Part shown: in pieces, positions 28,503 to 36,010 of the stretch | Layout of the letters: every line of letters starts with the position of its first letter | Position numbering within the stretch: the stretch's first letter is position 1 | Assembly (NCBI GenBank): GCA_001464115.1 | Contig: LNES01000006.1 | Location: 513,747-577,746 of the forward strand | Length of the DNA: 64,000 nucleotides | Source: Chlamydiae bacterium Ga0074140 | GTDB lineage: Bacteria > Chlamydiota > Chlamydiia > Chlamydiales > Rhabdochlamydiaceae | Reading direction: 5' to 3' | Position numbers and translations under genes: made by a program | Notes under the pieces: generated by a model | Seen by the model: the letters and a program-made list of their open reading frames with translations, nothing else | What the model was told of the DNA's origin: nothing | Databases searched by the model: none

Positions 28503-29495
28503 ATGACAACATCTCTTGGAAGCGCAACTTCACCATCTCCTGCCAGCCCTTCTACCCCCCAATTAGGAAGAAAGGGGTCCATTCTAAAAAACATGAATGG
28601 AAGCAGTGGCTCGTCATCTTCAAAATCTTCAGGAAAAGGAAGCGTGTCGTGGCCCGACGTTGGGACGTCGAAAGAAGACAAGCTATCCCCTGAACAGCGC
28701 GAAAAGATTGAACGAGTAAAATTCATTTCACCGCGTAAAGAAGAGGGCCAAAGCTCGATTGCTCCCGCTTCTTTCCAAGCGACCGAACAAGATGATGATG
28801 ATGTCGCATATGCACCCAGCCGCCAACGTTTGGGGCTCCTCCGCTACATCCTCCCCAACTGTCTTTATGATTTCATCTGCTGGCTTTTGTGTTTAAGAGA
28901 GCCTGATCCAGTGGACCCTGCGGATCAGGATTTTGACAACGAGGTCGTTGCTCCCCGAGAAGTTGAAGCCTCTGTTGTACCAGCCGGCCCACCACAACCT
29001 ACTTATGCAAACCCCGGCGAATGGGTGCAAAAAATCGCTTTAAACTGGCAGCAGTCTAACGATACTCGACGTGTAAGCGCTTTAAAAAGAGGGGTAAATG
29101 GAGTGTTCTACGGGTGCCGGGCGATTTTTGTGATCAAATGTTCTTTTGCAAAAGAAGCACCCCAATTTTTTGTGCAGAATAAACCCTACAACCTCGATAC
29201 CTGGGAAAATTTCCCGAAAGAGATCCAAGAATTTTACCAAAAGCGCTGCGAAGAACTCGCGAAAAAAGCATCAACCATCGAAACTCTTTTCATCCGAGTC
29301 CAACCAAATCCCGCTCAACCAGTTCACTCCCTTACTTCTATCGAAACGTGCAACTTTAAAGCAGGCGACCAAGCTGCCAGACCCGAGTTCACCTCTTCTT
29401 GGGAAGATGAAAGGTTGCGCGATCCAGTAACCATTCTCAACACATACCCCGTCCTCGAAGAAGCGGGTGTTAACACTGCCGATCTCTCCTCGTAG
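28503..29495 (+). CDS. Candidate secreted effector: Ser-rich N-terminus, Cys-rich hydrophobic hairpin
   Basis: 330 residues of unrecognised family. The first 50 residues are almost only Ser, Gly, Pro, Thr and Lys, a composition compatible with a type III secretion signal and with no Sec signal peptide. A short hydrophobic, Cys-containing segment follows (about 108-130: LLRYILPNCLYDFICWLLCL), then an acidic linker and a C-terminal domain from about 170 with strands and a helix (FPKEIQEFYQKRCEELAKK). The gene at 29620 has the same three-part layout. Membrane insertion or host lipidation of the Cys cluster is inference. No Shine-Dalgarno is apparent before the ATG. Confidence 0.65.
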   Translation: MTTSLGSATSPSPASPSTPQLGRKGSILKNMNGSSGSSSSKSSGKGSVSWPDVGTSKEDKLSPEQREKIERVKFISPRKEEGQSSIAPASFQATEQDDDDVAYAPSRQRLGLLRYILPNCLYDFICWLLCLREPDPVDPADQDFDNEVVAPREVEASVVPAGPPQPTYANPGEWVQKIALNWQQSNDTRRVSALKRGVNGVFYGCRAIFVIKCSFAKEAPQFFVQNKPYNLDTWENFPKEIQEFYQKRCEELAKKASTIETLFIRVQPNPAQPVHSLTSIETCNFKAGDQAARPEFTSSWEDERLRDPVTILNTYPVLEEAGVNTADLSS

Positions 29496-29560
29496 ATTTG
29501 AGAGACTGTTAACGGAATTTGCTAAACCCTTCTTCTGCGCAAGCCAAAAAAAATTCTCTT

Positions 29561-29612
29561 TTGTCTAAATATATTTTCTTTATACTCCTTTTACGAAAAT
29601 TTAACACAGGAG
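29561..29612 (+). promoter_or_regulatory. Possible promoter and Shine-Dalgarno for the gene at 29620
   Basis: An AT-rich stretch leads to TATACT (29581-29586), a good -10 match. The best -35 candidate, TTGTCT (29561-29566), leaves only 14 bases of spacer and is weak. AGGAG (29608-29612) lies seven bases before the ATG at 29620, which decides that start over the GTG at 29614. Confidence 0.4.
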
Positions 29613-29619
29613 AGTGTCC

Positions 29620-30873
29620 ATGTCGTCACAAGCTATATCAACCAGTTCTTCTTCCTCTGCTTTAGTTTCTGCAGCACTTGCAGCGACAGCCGCGTCTAGT
29701 GATGCAGACCACACTGCACCCGTGACCTTCCACGGAGATCATGGCTCGGATTCAATGAGTTCTGCAGCGTCTGAGGGTTCCATCTCTTCAAGTACTGCCA
29801 CCGAAATGCACACAGCCACCGCTGGTACAGCGAAGCTATTTGAACTCAGACCTGTTTCTCCAAAAGCAACTGCCGTAATTGCACCAGCTCCCAAAGCAGA
29901 AGATGGCGCTCCACGTGTAGATGTTCCCCTTCCTAAACCTGAGGGCAGTGAAACATCTGAGGCAGTTGCGCTGGCAAGCGCAGCGGCTGCCGTTGCTGGT
30001 GCAGCAGGCGCTTCCTCTCCGCGAGGCGTTGTTGCCCCCCGATCTCCAGGAGAATCTTCTCCTGCAAGAGATTCTGCAGGCGGTTTCTTCTCTTATATTT
30101 CAGACTTTTTCTCATGGTTATTCGAATGCTTCTGCTGCTGTTTCTCTAGCAGAGCAAGCAGCGATGAAGCAGATTCTGGAGCTAGCGGCGCTTCCGGATC
30201 CAGTGCAGGAATCGAGCTCCGTGTTGTAGTCCCAGGTGCCGATGGCGCCGGAGCAGCAGCAGGCGCTCAACCCGCAGGTGTTGACTCCGTTGCATCCGTT
30301 GCTTCGCGACCAGCAGCACTATCTAACCCTGTCCAAGAGCAGATTGAATTTGCAATCGCACAACAGTTAGAACCGTTCAAAGGCAAAAAAGAAATCATTC
30401 CCGTAAAATTGACTTGCGTGATCCTATTCGAAACACAAGGGGCTCCTGTCGACAAAGTTTGTTTTGAACGTGTTGTGAGTAAGGATTCCCCGATTGCTGA
30501 ATATGAAGAGTTATTCCGTAGTTGGTTGCCTTCAGAGGAAGACAGCGCGCGCGTGACTGGCTTTAAAGCCGCATTCGTCTCTGTCAAAGAAAACGAAAAT
30601 GATGATGGATCCAAGCAACTCCATGCTGATTTCCAGATTTACTCTTATAACCCTGGGGCTGCCGGAAAGCCTAAGCACGAACATCGATTTTGTCCTTCAG
30701 CAGGTGATTTTGAAGCGGCAATTGCTGCGCATCCCGAATTTAGCAAAGACCTATCTGTAAAAGATGATTACAGAATTGATCTTCCTCAAGAGGATAAAGC
30801 ATCAGCCGGATCCGCTACTGCTGCAGAAGACGCAATATCAGTAGAGGAAGAAGGAGATGTCGCAAAAGCCTAA
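29620..30873 (+). CDS. Candidate secreted effector: Ser/Ala-rich protein with a Cys cluster
   Basis: 417 residues from the ATG at 29620 (AGGAG seven bases upstream). The N-terminal 140 residues are low-complexity Ser, Ala, Thr and Pro with no Sec signal. A hydrophobic segment with a cysteine cluster follows (about 157-178: YISDFFSWLFECFCCCF), then an Ala/Gly/Ser linker and a C-terminal domain (about 240-380). That domain (LTCVILFETQGAP, FKAAFVSVKENE, ADFQIYSYN) has a strand-helix-strand look resembling that of the upstream gene's C-terminus, so the two may be diverged paralogues. A type III effector anchored in a host or inclusion membrane is a reasonable hypothesis but unproven. A strong terminator follows 20 bases after the stop. 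Confidence 0.65.
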   Translation: MSSQAISTSSSSSALVSAALAATAASSDADHTAPVTFHGDHGSDSMSSAASEGSISSSTATEMHTATAGTAKLFELRPVSPKATAVIAPAPKAEDGAPRVDVPLPKPEGSETSEAVALASAAAAVAGAAGASSPRGVVAPRSPGESSPARDSAGGFFSYISDFFSWLFECFCCCFSSRASSDEADSGASGASGSSAGIELRVVVPGADGAGAAAGAQPAGVDSVASVASRPAALSNPVQEQIEFAIAQQLEPFKGKKEIIPVKLTCVILFETQGAPVDKVCFERVVSKDSPIAEYEELFRSWLPSEEDSARVTGFKAAFVSVKENENDDGSKQLHADFQIYSYNPGAAGKPKHEHRFCPSAGDFEAAIAAHPEFSKDLSVKDDYRIDLPQEDKASAGSATAAEDAISVEEEGDVAKA

Positions 30874-30893
30874 AACACTTCTCACTCTGTAGG

Positions 30894-30930
30894 CAAAAAA
30901 AGACCCACCTTTTCGGTGGGTCTTTTTTTT
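30894..30930 (+). terminator. Rho-independent terminator
   Basis: GACCCACC-TTTTC-GGTGGGTC hairpin with a perfect 8-bp stem, flanked by a run of T on the right and a run of A on the left. It can therefore end transcription in both directions, for the gene at 29620 and possibly for the convergent MORN gene. Confidence 0.92.
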
Positions 30931-30940
30931 GCCAAAATTC

Positions 30941-31115
30941 TTTGAGCGCGAAGCGCTCCCTGGAGTGCTGCGCTTTGCGCAGCCTTGGATTTGTTCAGAC
31001 AAGGCGGAGCAAAGTAGACGTTGTTGCGTAGATGGTGTTTACCATGTCGCCTTAGTTGACCCAAGGCGGTGCGAAGCACCGCACTCCAAGGAGCTCGCCC
31101 TAAGGCGAGCTCAAA
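30941..31115. repeat. 175-bp GC-rich palindromic element
   Basis: Starts TTTGAGC and ends GCTCAAA. Its left part (CTGGAGTGCTGCGCTTTGCG, CAGCCTTGG) is the diverged reverse complement of its right part (CCAAGGCGGTGCGAAGCACC, GCACTCCAAGG), and each arm contains its own small hairpins. It sits in the convergent gap and its last base abuts the stop codon of the MORN gene. It does not match the GACATGTC family and appears to be a separate repeat type. Confidence 0.75.
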
Positions 31116-33725
31116 CTAGCCCTTTTTCTGGCCCTTTTCGTAGCGGGTCTCGACGCATACGCCCTGTCTGTCGTAGACCTTTTTTACGCCGTGGAGCTGA
31201 TCATCGACGAAGGTTTGAAGAAGACGCGGCTTACCATCATCATAGTATTTGTTGAGCTTGCCATGGCGTTTTCCATTTTTGTACTCCCCTTCGAAGACGA
31301 GTACACCTTCGGCATTCCACTCGCGTGAGAGGCCATCAAGCTGGCCATTCGTGTAGTTTGCACGAGAGGCGAGCTTGCCCGACTCGAAATAGGATCTCTC
31401 TTCGCCCACTTTGAGATCTTGTTCAAAAGCAGTCTCTTTAGAAACGGTGCCATTCGCAAAATATTGCACTGCGGGTCCATGCTTCTTATCTTTGACGAAT
31501 TCAACACTCATGACGAGTTGACCCTGAGGATTGAAAACCCTCATGTTGCCCTCTTTCATTCCATTTTTATAAAAGGTGCTGGCGACCTTGCTCCCTGCCT
31601 CATTGTATTCGGAAAGCTCCCCTTCTGCTTTGTCATTTACAAAGTTGATCTCGAGAGCCTTTACTTTACCAAAATACTCGTGTGGAGGGTAGAACACCTG
31701 GTGAAGCCCTTCGCGCTTATTATCTTTGTAATGGTAGATGATCTCTTTTCCATCACGCGCCTTTTCATAAAAGCGCCCGGTCAGTTTTCCCTGCTCGTAG
31801 GTCGCCTCTTCGACGAGGTTTCCAGCTTCATCCCAAAGTGCCTTCATGCCATGGAGCTCACCATTGTCATAAGCAATGTGCGTGTGGATCACTCCGCTGG
31901 GGAAAAATGTCTTTTGCTCTCCATGGAGTTTTCCAAAGTCGTTGTAGAGATAGCGCTTGGCAAGTCTATTAGCCTTCTTGTCAGCAACGATCTCTTTTGA
32001 AAAATATTCGAGCTGCTCTCCAACAGGCATGCCATTTCTAAAGTTTTTGACGAGCCAGAGGGAGCCATCCTCGTACCAGGTCTGTATCTGACCATCGGCT
32101 TTGCCCTCTTTGTAAGAGGCATGTGCGCGTTTTACTCCGCTCTCGTAATACTCCTCTCCTTTGCCATGCTGTTTGCCTTTAACAAACTCGACAAACTCTC
32201 TTGGGCGGAGTTTTCCGTACCAGGTGCGCACAACCCCTTCTGGAAGATCGTTTTCAAAACGGGCTTCAAAAATAAGCTCTCCCGCTTCATTCCATTCGCG
32301 GTGGAGGTTCTGTTTTTTTCCTAAAGCAAAGAGTCCCTCAGTCTTAAGGACCCCATTGGCGTGCCACTCCTTCTTTACCTGGTCCAGCATCCCGTTTAAG
32401 TAATGCTCTTCTAAACGGCAGAGACCGTTCTGATCCCACTCTTGGCAAAGGCCCTGCTTGATTCCGCCAACAAGATTGTAAAGAATCGCCTGTGTCCCAT
32501 TCTCATGCCACTCTTCGTATACACCCTCTTTTGCACCATTTAGATAGGTGGCGCGCATCTTGGGTTGGCCGGAGCTGAAATACTCCTTCTGCTCCCCTTC
32601 GAACTGACCCTTCACATAGTGAAGCTCCATTTTGAGCTTTCCATTGGGATGCCATTCGCGATAGACGCCATCCCGTACTCCGTCAACTAGGTAGTACTCT
32701 AGAAGTTTCTGGCCTGCATCATCAAATTCCACAATCGGCTCTAAAAGCTTTCCTGTTTTGTCGAATTGGGCAAGGTAAGCCGTTTTGCCGTTGGGATGAT
32801 TTTTCCAGTGCTTTCCAATCGGAATGCCCATCTGGTACTCTGCTTCTCCCAGGATCTTCCCATCGACAGCAAAGAGCTGCTCTTTGCCGTCCAACTTTCC
32901 TTTCTTGTAGAAGGCCTTGTAGCTCTCCTTGCCATTTGGATGGTATTTGACGTGGGTACCAACAGGCTCGCCCTCTTTAAAATCTTGGACCTCCACGATT
33001 GAGCGATCCTCAGCGTAGAGAATGACAGCGGGGTTCTGCCCATCGGAGTGCAGAACACCTTTCGTGTAACGACGAGATGCTTTAAGAGCTCCGTTCTCAT
33101 ACCACTCAAGAGCATTCCCATGCGGCACACCATTTTCGTAAGGGATCAGGGCGGTGCGAACTCCTTTTGGAGTGTAGCGGTTTAATTCCCCAACTAGCTT
33201 TCCTTCAAAATAGCTTCCCTCTTCGGCTTTTGATCCATCTTCATGGTAGGAGATCACAGAGCCGTGACGGTGCCCGTTTTTGAAAGCAGCGCTTCCGCGG
33301 ATTTGACCCGATGGGTAATAGATATGCAACTCTCCATGAACGAGACCTCTGTCATAACTTGCGATTTTCTCGATCTTTCCATTAGGAAAATAAGAGATGC
33401 TCAAACCATGGGGGACAACTGTATTTTTCCACTCGTTATAGCCTGGGGAACCCTCCTCCACAACAGTCAGGTCCATCTCGTTTTTGAGCTTGCCATCTTC
33501 ATAAAAACGTTGCTGCTTAACGGGAATTTTCCCCTCGTTGGGTTCAATAAAGACGACGCTTTCAGGATTTCCATTCTCATAAGCCTGCATAACCTGCGGA
33601 CGCCAGTGAGGCTGCCTCGGCTTCAAAGTCAGTGTGATGGGCGCTGAGTTTTTTGGTGTTTCTGCCGCAATCTGCGTGGATTTAAAGAGCAGAAAGACAA
33701 ATACGAGAACGAAGAGAACCTGCAT
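31116..33725 (-). CDS. Secreted protein with about thirty MORN-variant repeats
   Basis: 869 residues: a signal peptide (MQVLFVLVFVFLLFKSTQIA), about 50 residues of lead-in, then almost nothing but MORN-variant (YwqK-like) repeats of 22-24 residues with the pattern G-x-x-x-x-Y-x-x-G-x-x-x-x-x-x-x-Y-x-x-G-x-x-x-G. Examples are YYPSGQIRGSAAFKNGHRHG and EWHENGTQAILYNLVGG. Such repeats form long beta sheets used in binding. The export signal and length suggest a surface or secreted adhesive or scaffold protein. No other domain is attached. The family is often labelled as an antitoxin (YwqK), but no toxin gene is nearby and I do not adopt that label. Confidence 0.85.
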   Translation of the reverse strand: MQVLFVLVFVFLLFKSTQIAAETPKNSAPITLTLKPRQPHWRPQVMQAYENGNPESVVFIEPNEGKIPVKQQRFYEDGKLKNEMDLTVVEEGSPGYNEWKNTVVPHGLSISYFPNGKIEKIASYDRGLVHGELHIYYPSGQIRGSAAFKNGHRHGSVISYHEDGSKAEEGSYFEGKLVGELNRYTPKGVRTALIPYENGVPHGNALEWYENGALKASRRYTKGVLHSDGQNPAVILYAEDRSIVEVQDFKEGEPVGTHVKYHPNGKESYKAFYKKGKLDGKEQLFAVDGKILGEAEYQMGIPIGKHWKNHPNGKTAYLAQFDKTGKLLEPIVEFDDAGQKLLEYYLVDGVRDGVYREWHPNGKLKMELHYVKGQFEGEQKEYFSSGQPKMRATYLNGAKEGVYEEWHENGTQAILYNLVGGIKQGLCQEWDQNGLCRLEEHYLNGMLDQVKKEWHANGVLKTEGLFALGKKQNLHREWNEAGELIFEARFENDLPEGVVRTWYGKLRPREFVEFVKGKQHGKGEEYYESGVKRAHASYKEGKADGQIQTWYEDGSLWLVKNFRNGMPVGEQLEYFSKEIVADKKANRLAKRYLYNDFGKLHGEQKTFFPSGVIHTHIAYDNGELHGMKALWDEAGNLVEEATYEQGKLTGRFYEKARDGKEIIYHYKDNKREGLHQVFYPPHEYFGKVKALEINFVNDKAEGELSEYNEAGSKVASTFYKNGMKEGNMRVFNPQGQLVMSVEFVKDKKHGPAVQYFANGTVSKETAFEQDLKVGEERSYFESGKLASRANYTNGQLDGLSREWNAEGVLVFEGEYKNGKRHGKLNKYYDDGKPRLLQTFVDDQLHGVKKVYDRQGVCVETRYEKGQKKG

Positions 33726-33786
33726 ATAACCTCTGAAGTGTAAACAGGCTCAGAATAGGGAATATTGATGTTTAGAACAAGAAAGA

Positions 33787-33805
33787 CTGCTCTATTCAAG
33801 AGCAG
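33787..33805 (-). terminator. Probable terminator hairpin after the small membrane protein pair
   Basis: CTGCTCT-ATTCA-AGAGCAG, a perfect 7-bp stem with a 5-base loop. On the minus strand it is followed by TCTTTCTT, a mediocre T tract. It lies 16 bases downstream of the stop at 33821, separating that pair from the MORN gene, whose promoter must lie between. Confidence 0.55.
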
Positions 33806-33820
33806 CCTTTCAAAAAAAAT

Positions 33821-34201
33821 CTATCTCCAGAAAGCGATCCAGAGAAGAAGAAGTCCCCAAACGAGCGGGATAATGCCGCGAATTTGAAGAATTTTCTGAT
33901 CGGACATCCCGATCCTGATCGCGATTTGTGGCGCAAAAAGACCCACAACCCCTCTTACAAGCATCCCCCAACCGAGGAGGGTGACAATCAGAGCGGCATC
34001 CATCGTCCATACATTGAAAAGACTGATGACAAAGAGTCCGAGCAATATATTCATTACCGAGCGCAAATACATTACACCGGGTGTGCCTTTAATCGACGCA
34101 TAGGTCTTCATGACATTGTCTGTATAGACAAGCATCCAGATCCCAAGGACCGCCAAAAAAGGGCCGAAAACCGTTGCAATTGAAAGAGCGTTTTCGTTCA
34201 T
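33821..34201 (-). CDS. Small four-helix membrane protein, tandem paralogue 2
   Basis: 126 residues with four predicted transmembrane helices (about 8-27, 47-64, 68-90, 106-124). It is clearly homologous to the gene just upstream at 34212: the shared patterns include FGPxLAxxGxWM, K-x-TPG-x-xYL, VTLxGWxxLVRG, LFxP and a C-terminal WG-(6x)-A-F-x-R. AGGAGA lies eight bases before the ATG. Function unknown. The paralogue lies ten bases upstream on the same transcript. Confidence 0.75.
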   Translation of the reverse strand: MNENALSIATVFGPFLAVLGIWMLVYTDNVMKTYASIKGTPGVMYLRSVMNILLGLFVISLFNVWTMDAALIVTLLGWGMLVRGVVGLFAPQIAIRIGMSDQKILQIRGIIPLVWGLLLLWIAFWR

Positions 34202-34211
34202 AGATCTTCTC

Positions 34212-34595
34212 CTACCTTAAAAAGGCAAACCAGCAGAGAGCAAGTCCCCAGATAAAGGGAAATACACCTGTGAGTTTTATGGTTGTGTGATCTGTCATTG
34301 TCCACTTGATGAGCATATGTGGCATAAAGAGGGAAAGAACGCCTCTTACCAAAAAGACCCATCCCACCAAGGTAACGAGGAGAGAGGAGTCCCAAACCCA
34401 CTCGCTGTACATGGAGATGACTGTGATACCGATTAAAAGGTTAATGATCCCGGCCAAATAAAAGGCTCCAGGAGTTGCTTTCATGGAGGCGATTACCTTG
34501 AGAAAATTCTCATTTAATACAACCATCCACATTCCAACGATGGCCAAAAGCGGCCCAAAAATACTTGCAAGCCAAATAGCTTCGTAGCTTTCCAT
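34212..34595 (-). CDS. Small four-helix membrane protein, tandem paralogue 1
   Basis: 127 residues with four predicted transmembrane helices and the same motifs as its neighbour (FGPLLAIVGMWM, ATPGAFYLAG, LVTLVGWVFLVRG, a terminal AFLR). A strong GGAGG lies five bases upstream of the ATG. No known family is recognised. The pair looks like a recent-to-intermediate tandem duplication, perhaps forming a heteromeric membrane complex. Confidence 0.75.
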   Translation of the reverse strand: MESYEAIWLASIFGPLLAIVGMWMVVLNENFLKVIASMKATPGAFYLAGIINLLIGITVISMYSEWVWDSSLLVTLVGWVFLVRGVLSLFMPHMLIKWTMTDHTTIKLTGVFPFIWGLALCWFAFLR

Positions 34596-34657
34596 TCCTA
34601 CCTCCGAGGAGTTAAAAAAGTGATAAACACCTAAGCGGAGAGTAGAATTTAAATAAT

Positions 34658-35131
34658 TTATTTGTCAAGCTTTGACGGTTTCTGCAGCTGATAGCGGCCG
34701 ATGAGTTCGGCGGAGGCGATGATGTGACCGGACATCGCCTTTTCGAGCTGCTCTTTGGTGGAGCCTTGGGGGAGAGTCAGGAGAGTATCGAGAGCGTAGA
34801 GCTTGAAGAAGTAGCGGTGTTCGCGGTCGGGTGGGCAGGGGCCATCATAACCGATCTTACCGCCAGTGTTTTTTCCGGAGATCCCTTCGAGGGTTGTGTT
34901 CTCCTTAATACTCTTGATGGTTATCGGCATATTGAAATGGACCCAATGGACCCACATTCTGTCTTTGCGGACAAATTCGGGAACATCGGGATCATCCACG
35001 ATGAGGGCAAGGCTTTTGGCTTGTGAAGGAACGTCGTGGATTTCGAGTGGAGGATTAATATTCTTTCCCTCACAGGTGTAAAGGGAGGGGATTTTTCCAC
35101 CGTTTGTAAATGCTGAGCTTGTTAACTTCAT
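34658..35131 (-). CDS. YbhB/YbcL-type PEBP family protein
   Basis: 157-residue member of the phosphatidylethanolamine-binding protein family (bacterial Raf-kinase-inhibitor-like). The ligand-site motifs are DDPDVP (47-52), a histidine pair region WVHWVHFN and GYDGPCPPDREHRYFF near 94-110. The biochemical role of bacterial members is poorly defined. Its ATG overlaps the stop of the pseudopilin gene by four bases, so it is the last gene of the type II secretion operon, an unusual association. No signal peptide is visible, so it is probably cytoplasmic. Confidence 0.88.
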   Translation of the reverse strand: MKLTSSAFTNGGKIPSLYTCEGKNINPPLEIHDVPSQAKSLALIVDDPDVPEFVRKDRMWVHWVHFNMPITIKSIKENTTLEGISGKNTGGKIGYDGPCPPDREHRYFFKLYALDTLLTLPQGSTKEQLEKAMSGHIIASAELIGRYQLQKPSKLDK

Positions 35132-35622
35132 TTTCCTTTAGGGTATTCCTGAACGGCTTTTATGTGAAGTAGGCTTCGGAAATCGAAAAAGCGCTCCTCT
35201 TCATCATGTTGCAGGCCGACAACTCCCTCGGGTTCGATCTTACCTGTGGGAAGAATCTGCAAAGAGATCTCCTTTGCATGCTTGCGGTTTAGGCTGATGG
35301 ATGTGACGCCCTTCAAGGGAAAGGGTTTATCTCTTTTGATGAAGTCGAGCGGCTCATCGGTCACCAATTTATAGAAAAACTGCCCCTTCTCCTCAAAAAT
35401 TTTCATGCCAAAATCTGACCGGTAGCTGAGTGCGAGGCCCTGCATCTGCTTAAGTTCACACGCAACTTCAGAAACGTTACTCAAAAACTGCTGGCGGTCG
35501 ATCGACTCCTTGATCTTGACGCCGAGAAATCCGGAGATCAGCGCCAAGATCGCGAGGGAGAGGCAAATCTCGAGTAGGGTGAAGGGTCTTGTTCGAAGTT
35601 TCGATTTAGTCCTTTTGCACAT
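35128..35622 (-). CDS. Type II secretion pseudopilin (GspH-like)
   Basis: 164 residues with a prepilin-like N-terminus: a basic leader (KRTKSKLRTRP), then FTLLEICLSLAILALISG, with Glu at +5 of the mature helix. The C-terminal part is beta-rich with a GspH-like look (ISLQILPTGKIEPEG). The residue at -1 of the expected cleavage site is proline instead of the usual glycine. It overlaps the preceding pseudopilin gene by 17 bases and the PEBP gene by four. It would be a minor pseudopilin of the periplasmic pseudopilus. Confidence 0.75.
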   Translation of the reverse strand: MCKRTKSKLRTRPFTLLEICLSLAILALISGFLGVKIKESIDRQQFLSNVSEVACELKQMQGLALSYRSDFGMKIFEEKGQFFYKLVTDEPLDFIKRDKPFPLKGVTSISLNRKHAKEISLQILPTGKIEPEGVVGLQHDEEERFFDFRSLLHIKAVQEYPKGK

Positions 35623-36007
35623 GACCTGTTGTTTTTTTCTTTCTTACCGCTCGATACTCCTCGGTCTTTGCACTTGTCACTTCGACCGTACTCACATCCG
35701 TTACATCAATCTTAAACTCGTTTCCCCAGCCATCTAATGTGCTTTTTGTGCCTTTCAATAACCCTGTCCGTTCAACGTAATGTGCCGGTCTTTTTTTGAC
35801 ATCATCGATATCAGCGCCACTTGCGAGCTCTAGAAGAAGAATCTCTTTGATCTGAGCGGCGGCCTGCTCAGATTTGAAGAAGCGGCCCTCGTCGATGCTG
35901 CCCTTCATGTTGTAGCCGATCACGCTGCCGATCAGGCCGATGAGGAAGATCACGATCATGATCTCCATCAGGGTGAGAGGCTGTTTTTTTCTTCGTTTCT
36001 TGTCCAT
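35606..36007 (-). CDS. Type II secretion major pseudopilin (GspG-like)
   Basis: 133 residues: a basic leader (MDKKRRKKQP), then LTLMEIMIVIFLIGLIG with Glu at +5. The C-terminal segment STLDGWGNEFKI resembles the conserved GspG motif around D-x-W-G. As in the next gene, position -1 is proline, and +1 is Leu instead of Phe. It lies between gspF (three-base gap) and the second pseudopilin (17-base overlap). Confidence 0.78.
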   Translation of the reverse strand: MDKKRRKKQPLTLMEIMIVIFLIGLIGSVIGYNMKGSIDEGRFFKSEQAAAQIKEILLLELASGADIDDVKKRPAHYVERTGLLKGTKSTLDGWGNEFKIDVTDVSTVEVTSAKTEEYRAVRKKKTTGHVQKD

Positions 36008-36010
36008 AAG

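Noticed and set aside
31419..32000. 193-codon plus-strand frame inside the MORN gene
   Set aside because: Antisense of a long repetitive gene. The repeated codons keep several frames open by chance.
31116..33725. Labelling the MORN protein as a toxin-antitoxin antitoxin
   Set aside because: The YwqK name is often attached to this repeat, but the protein is exported, far too long, and no toxin gene is adjacent.
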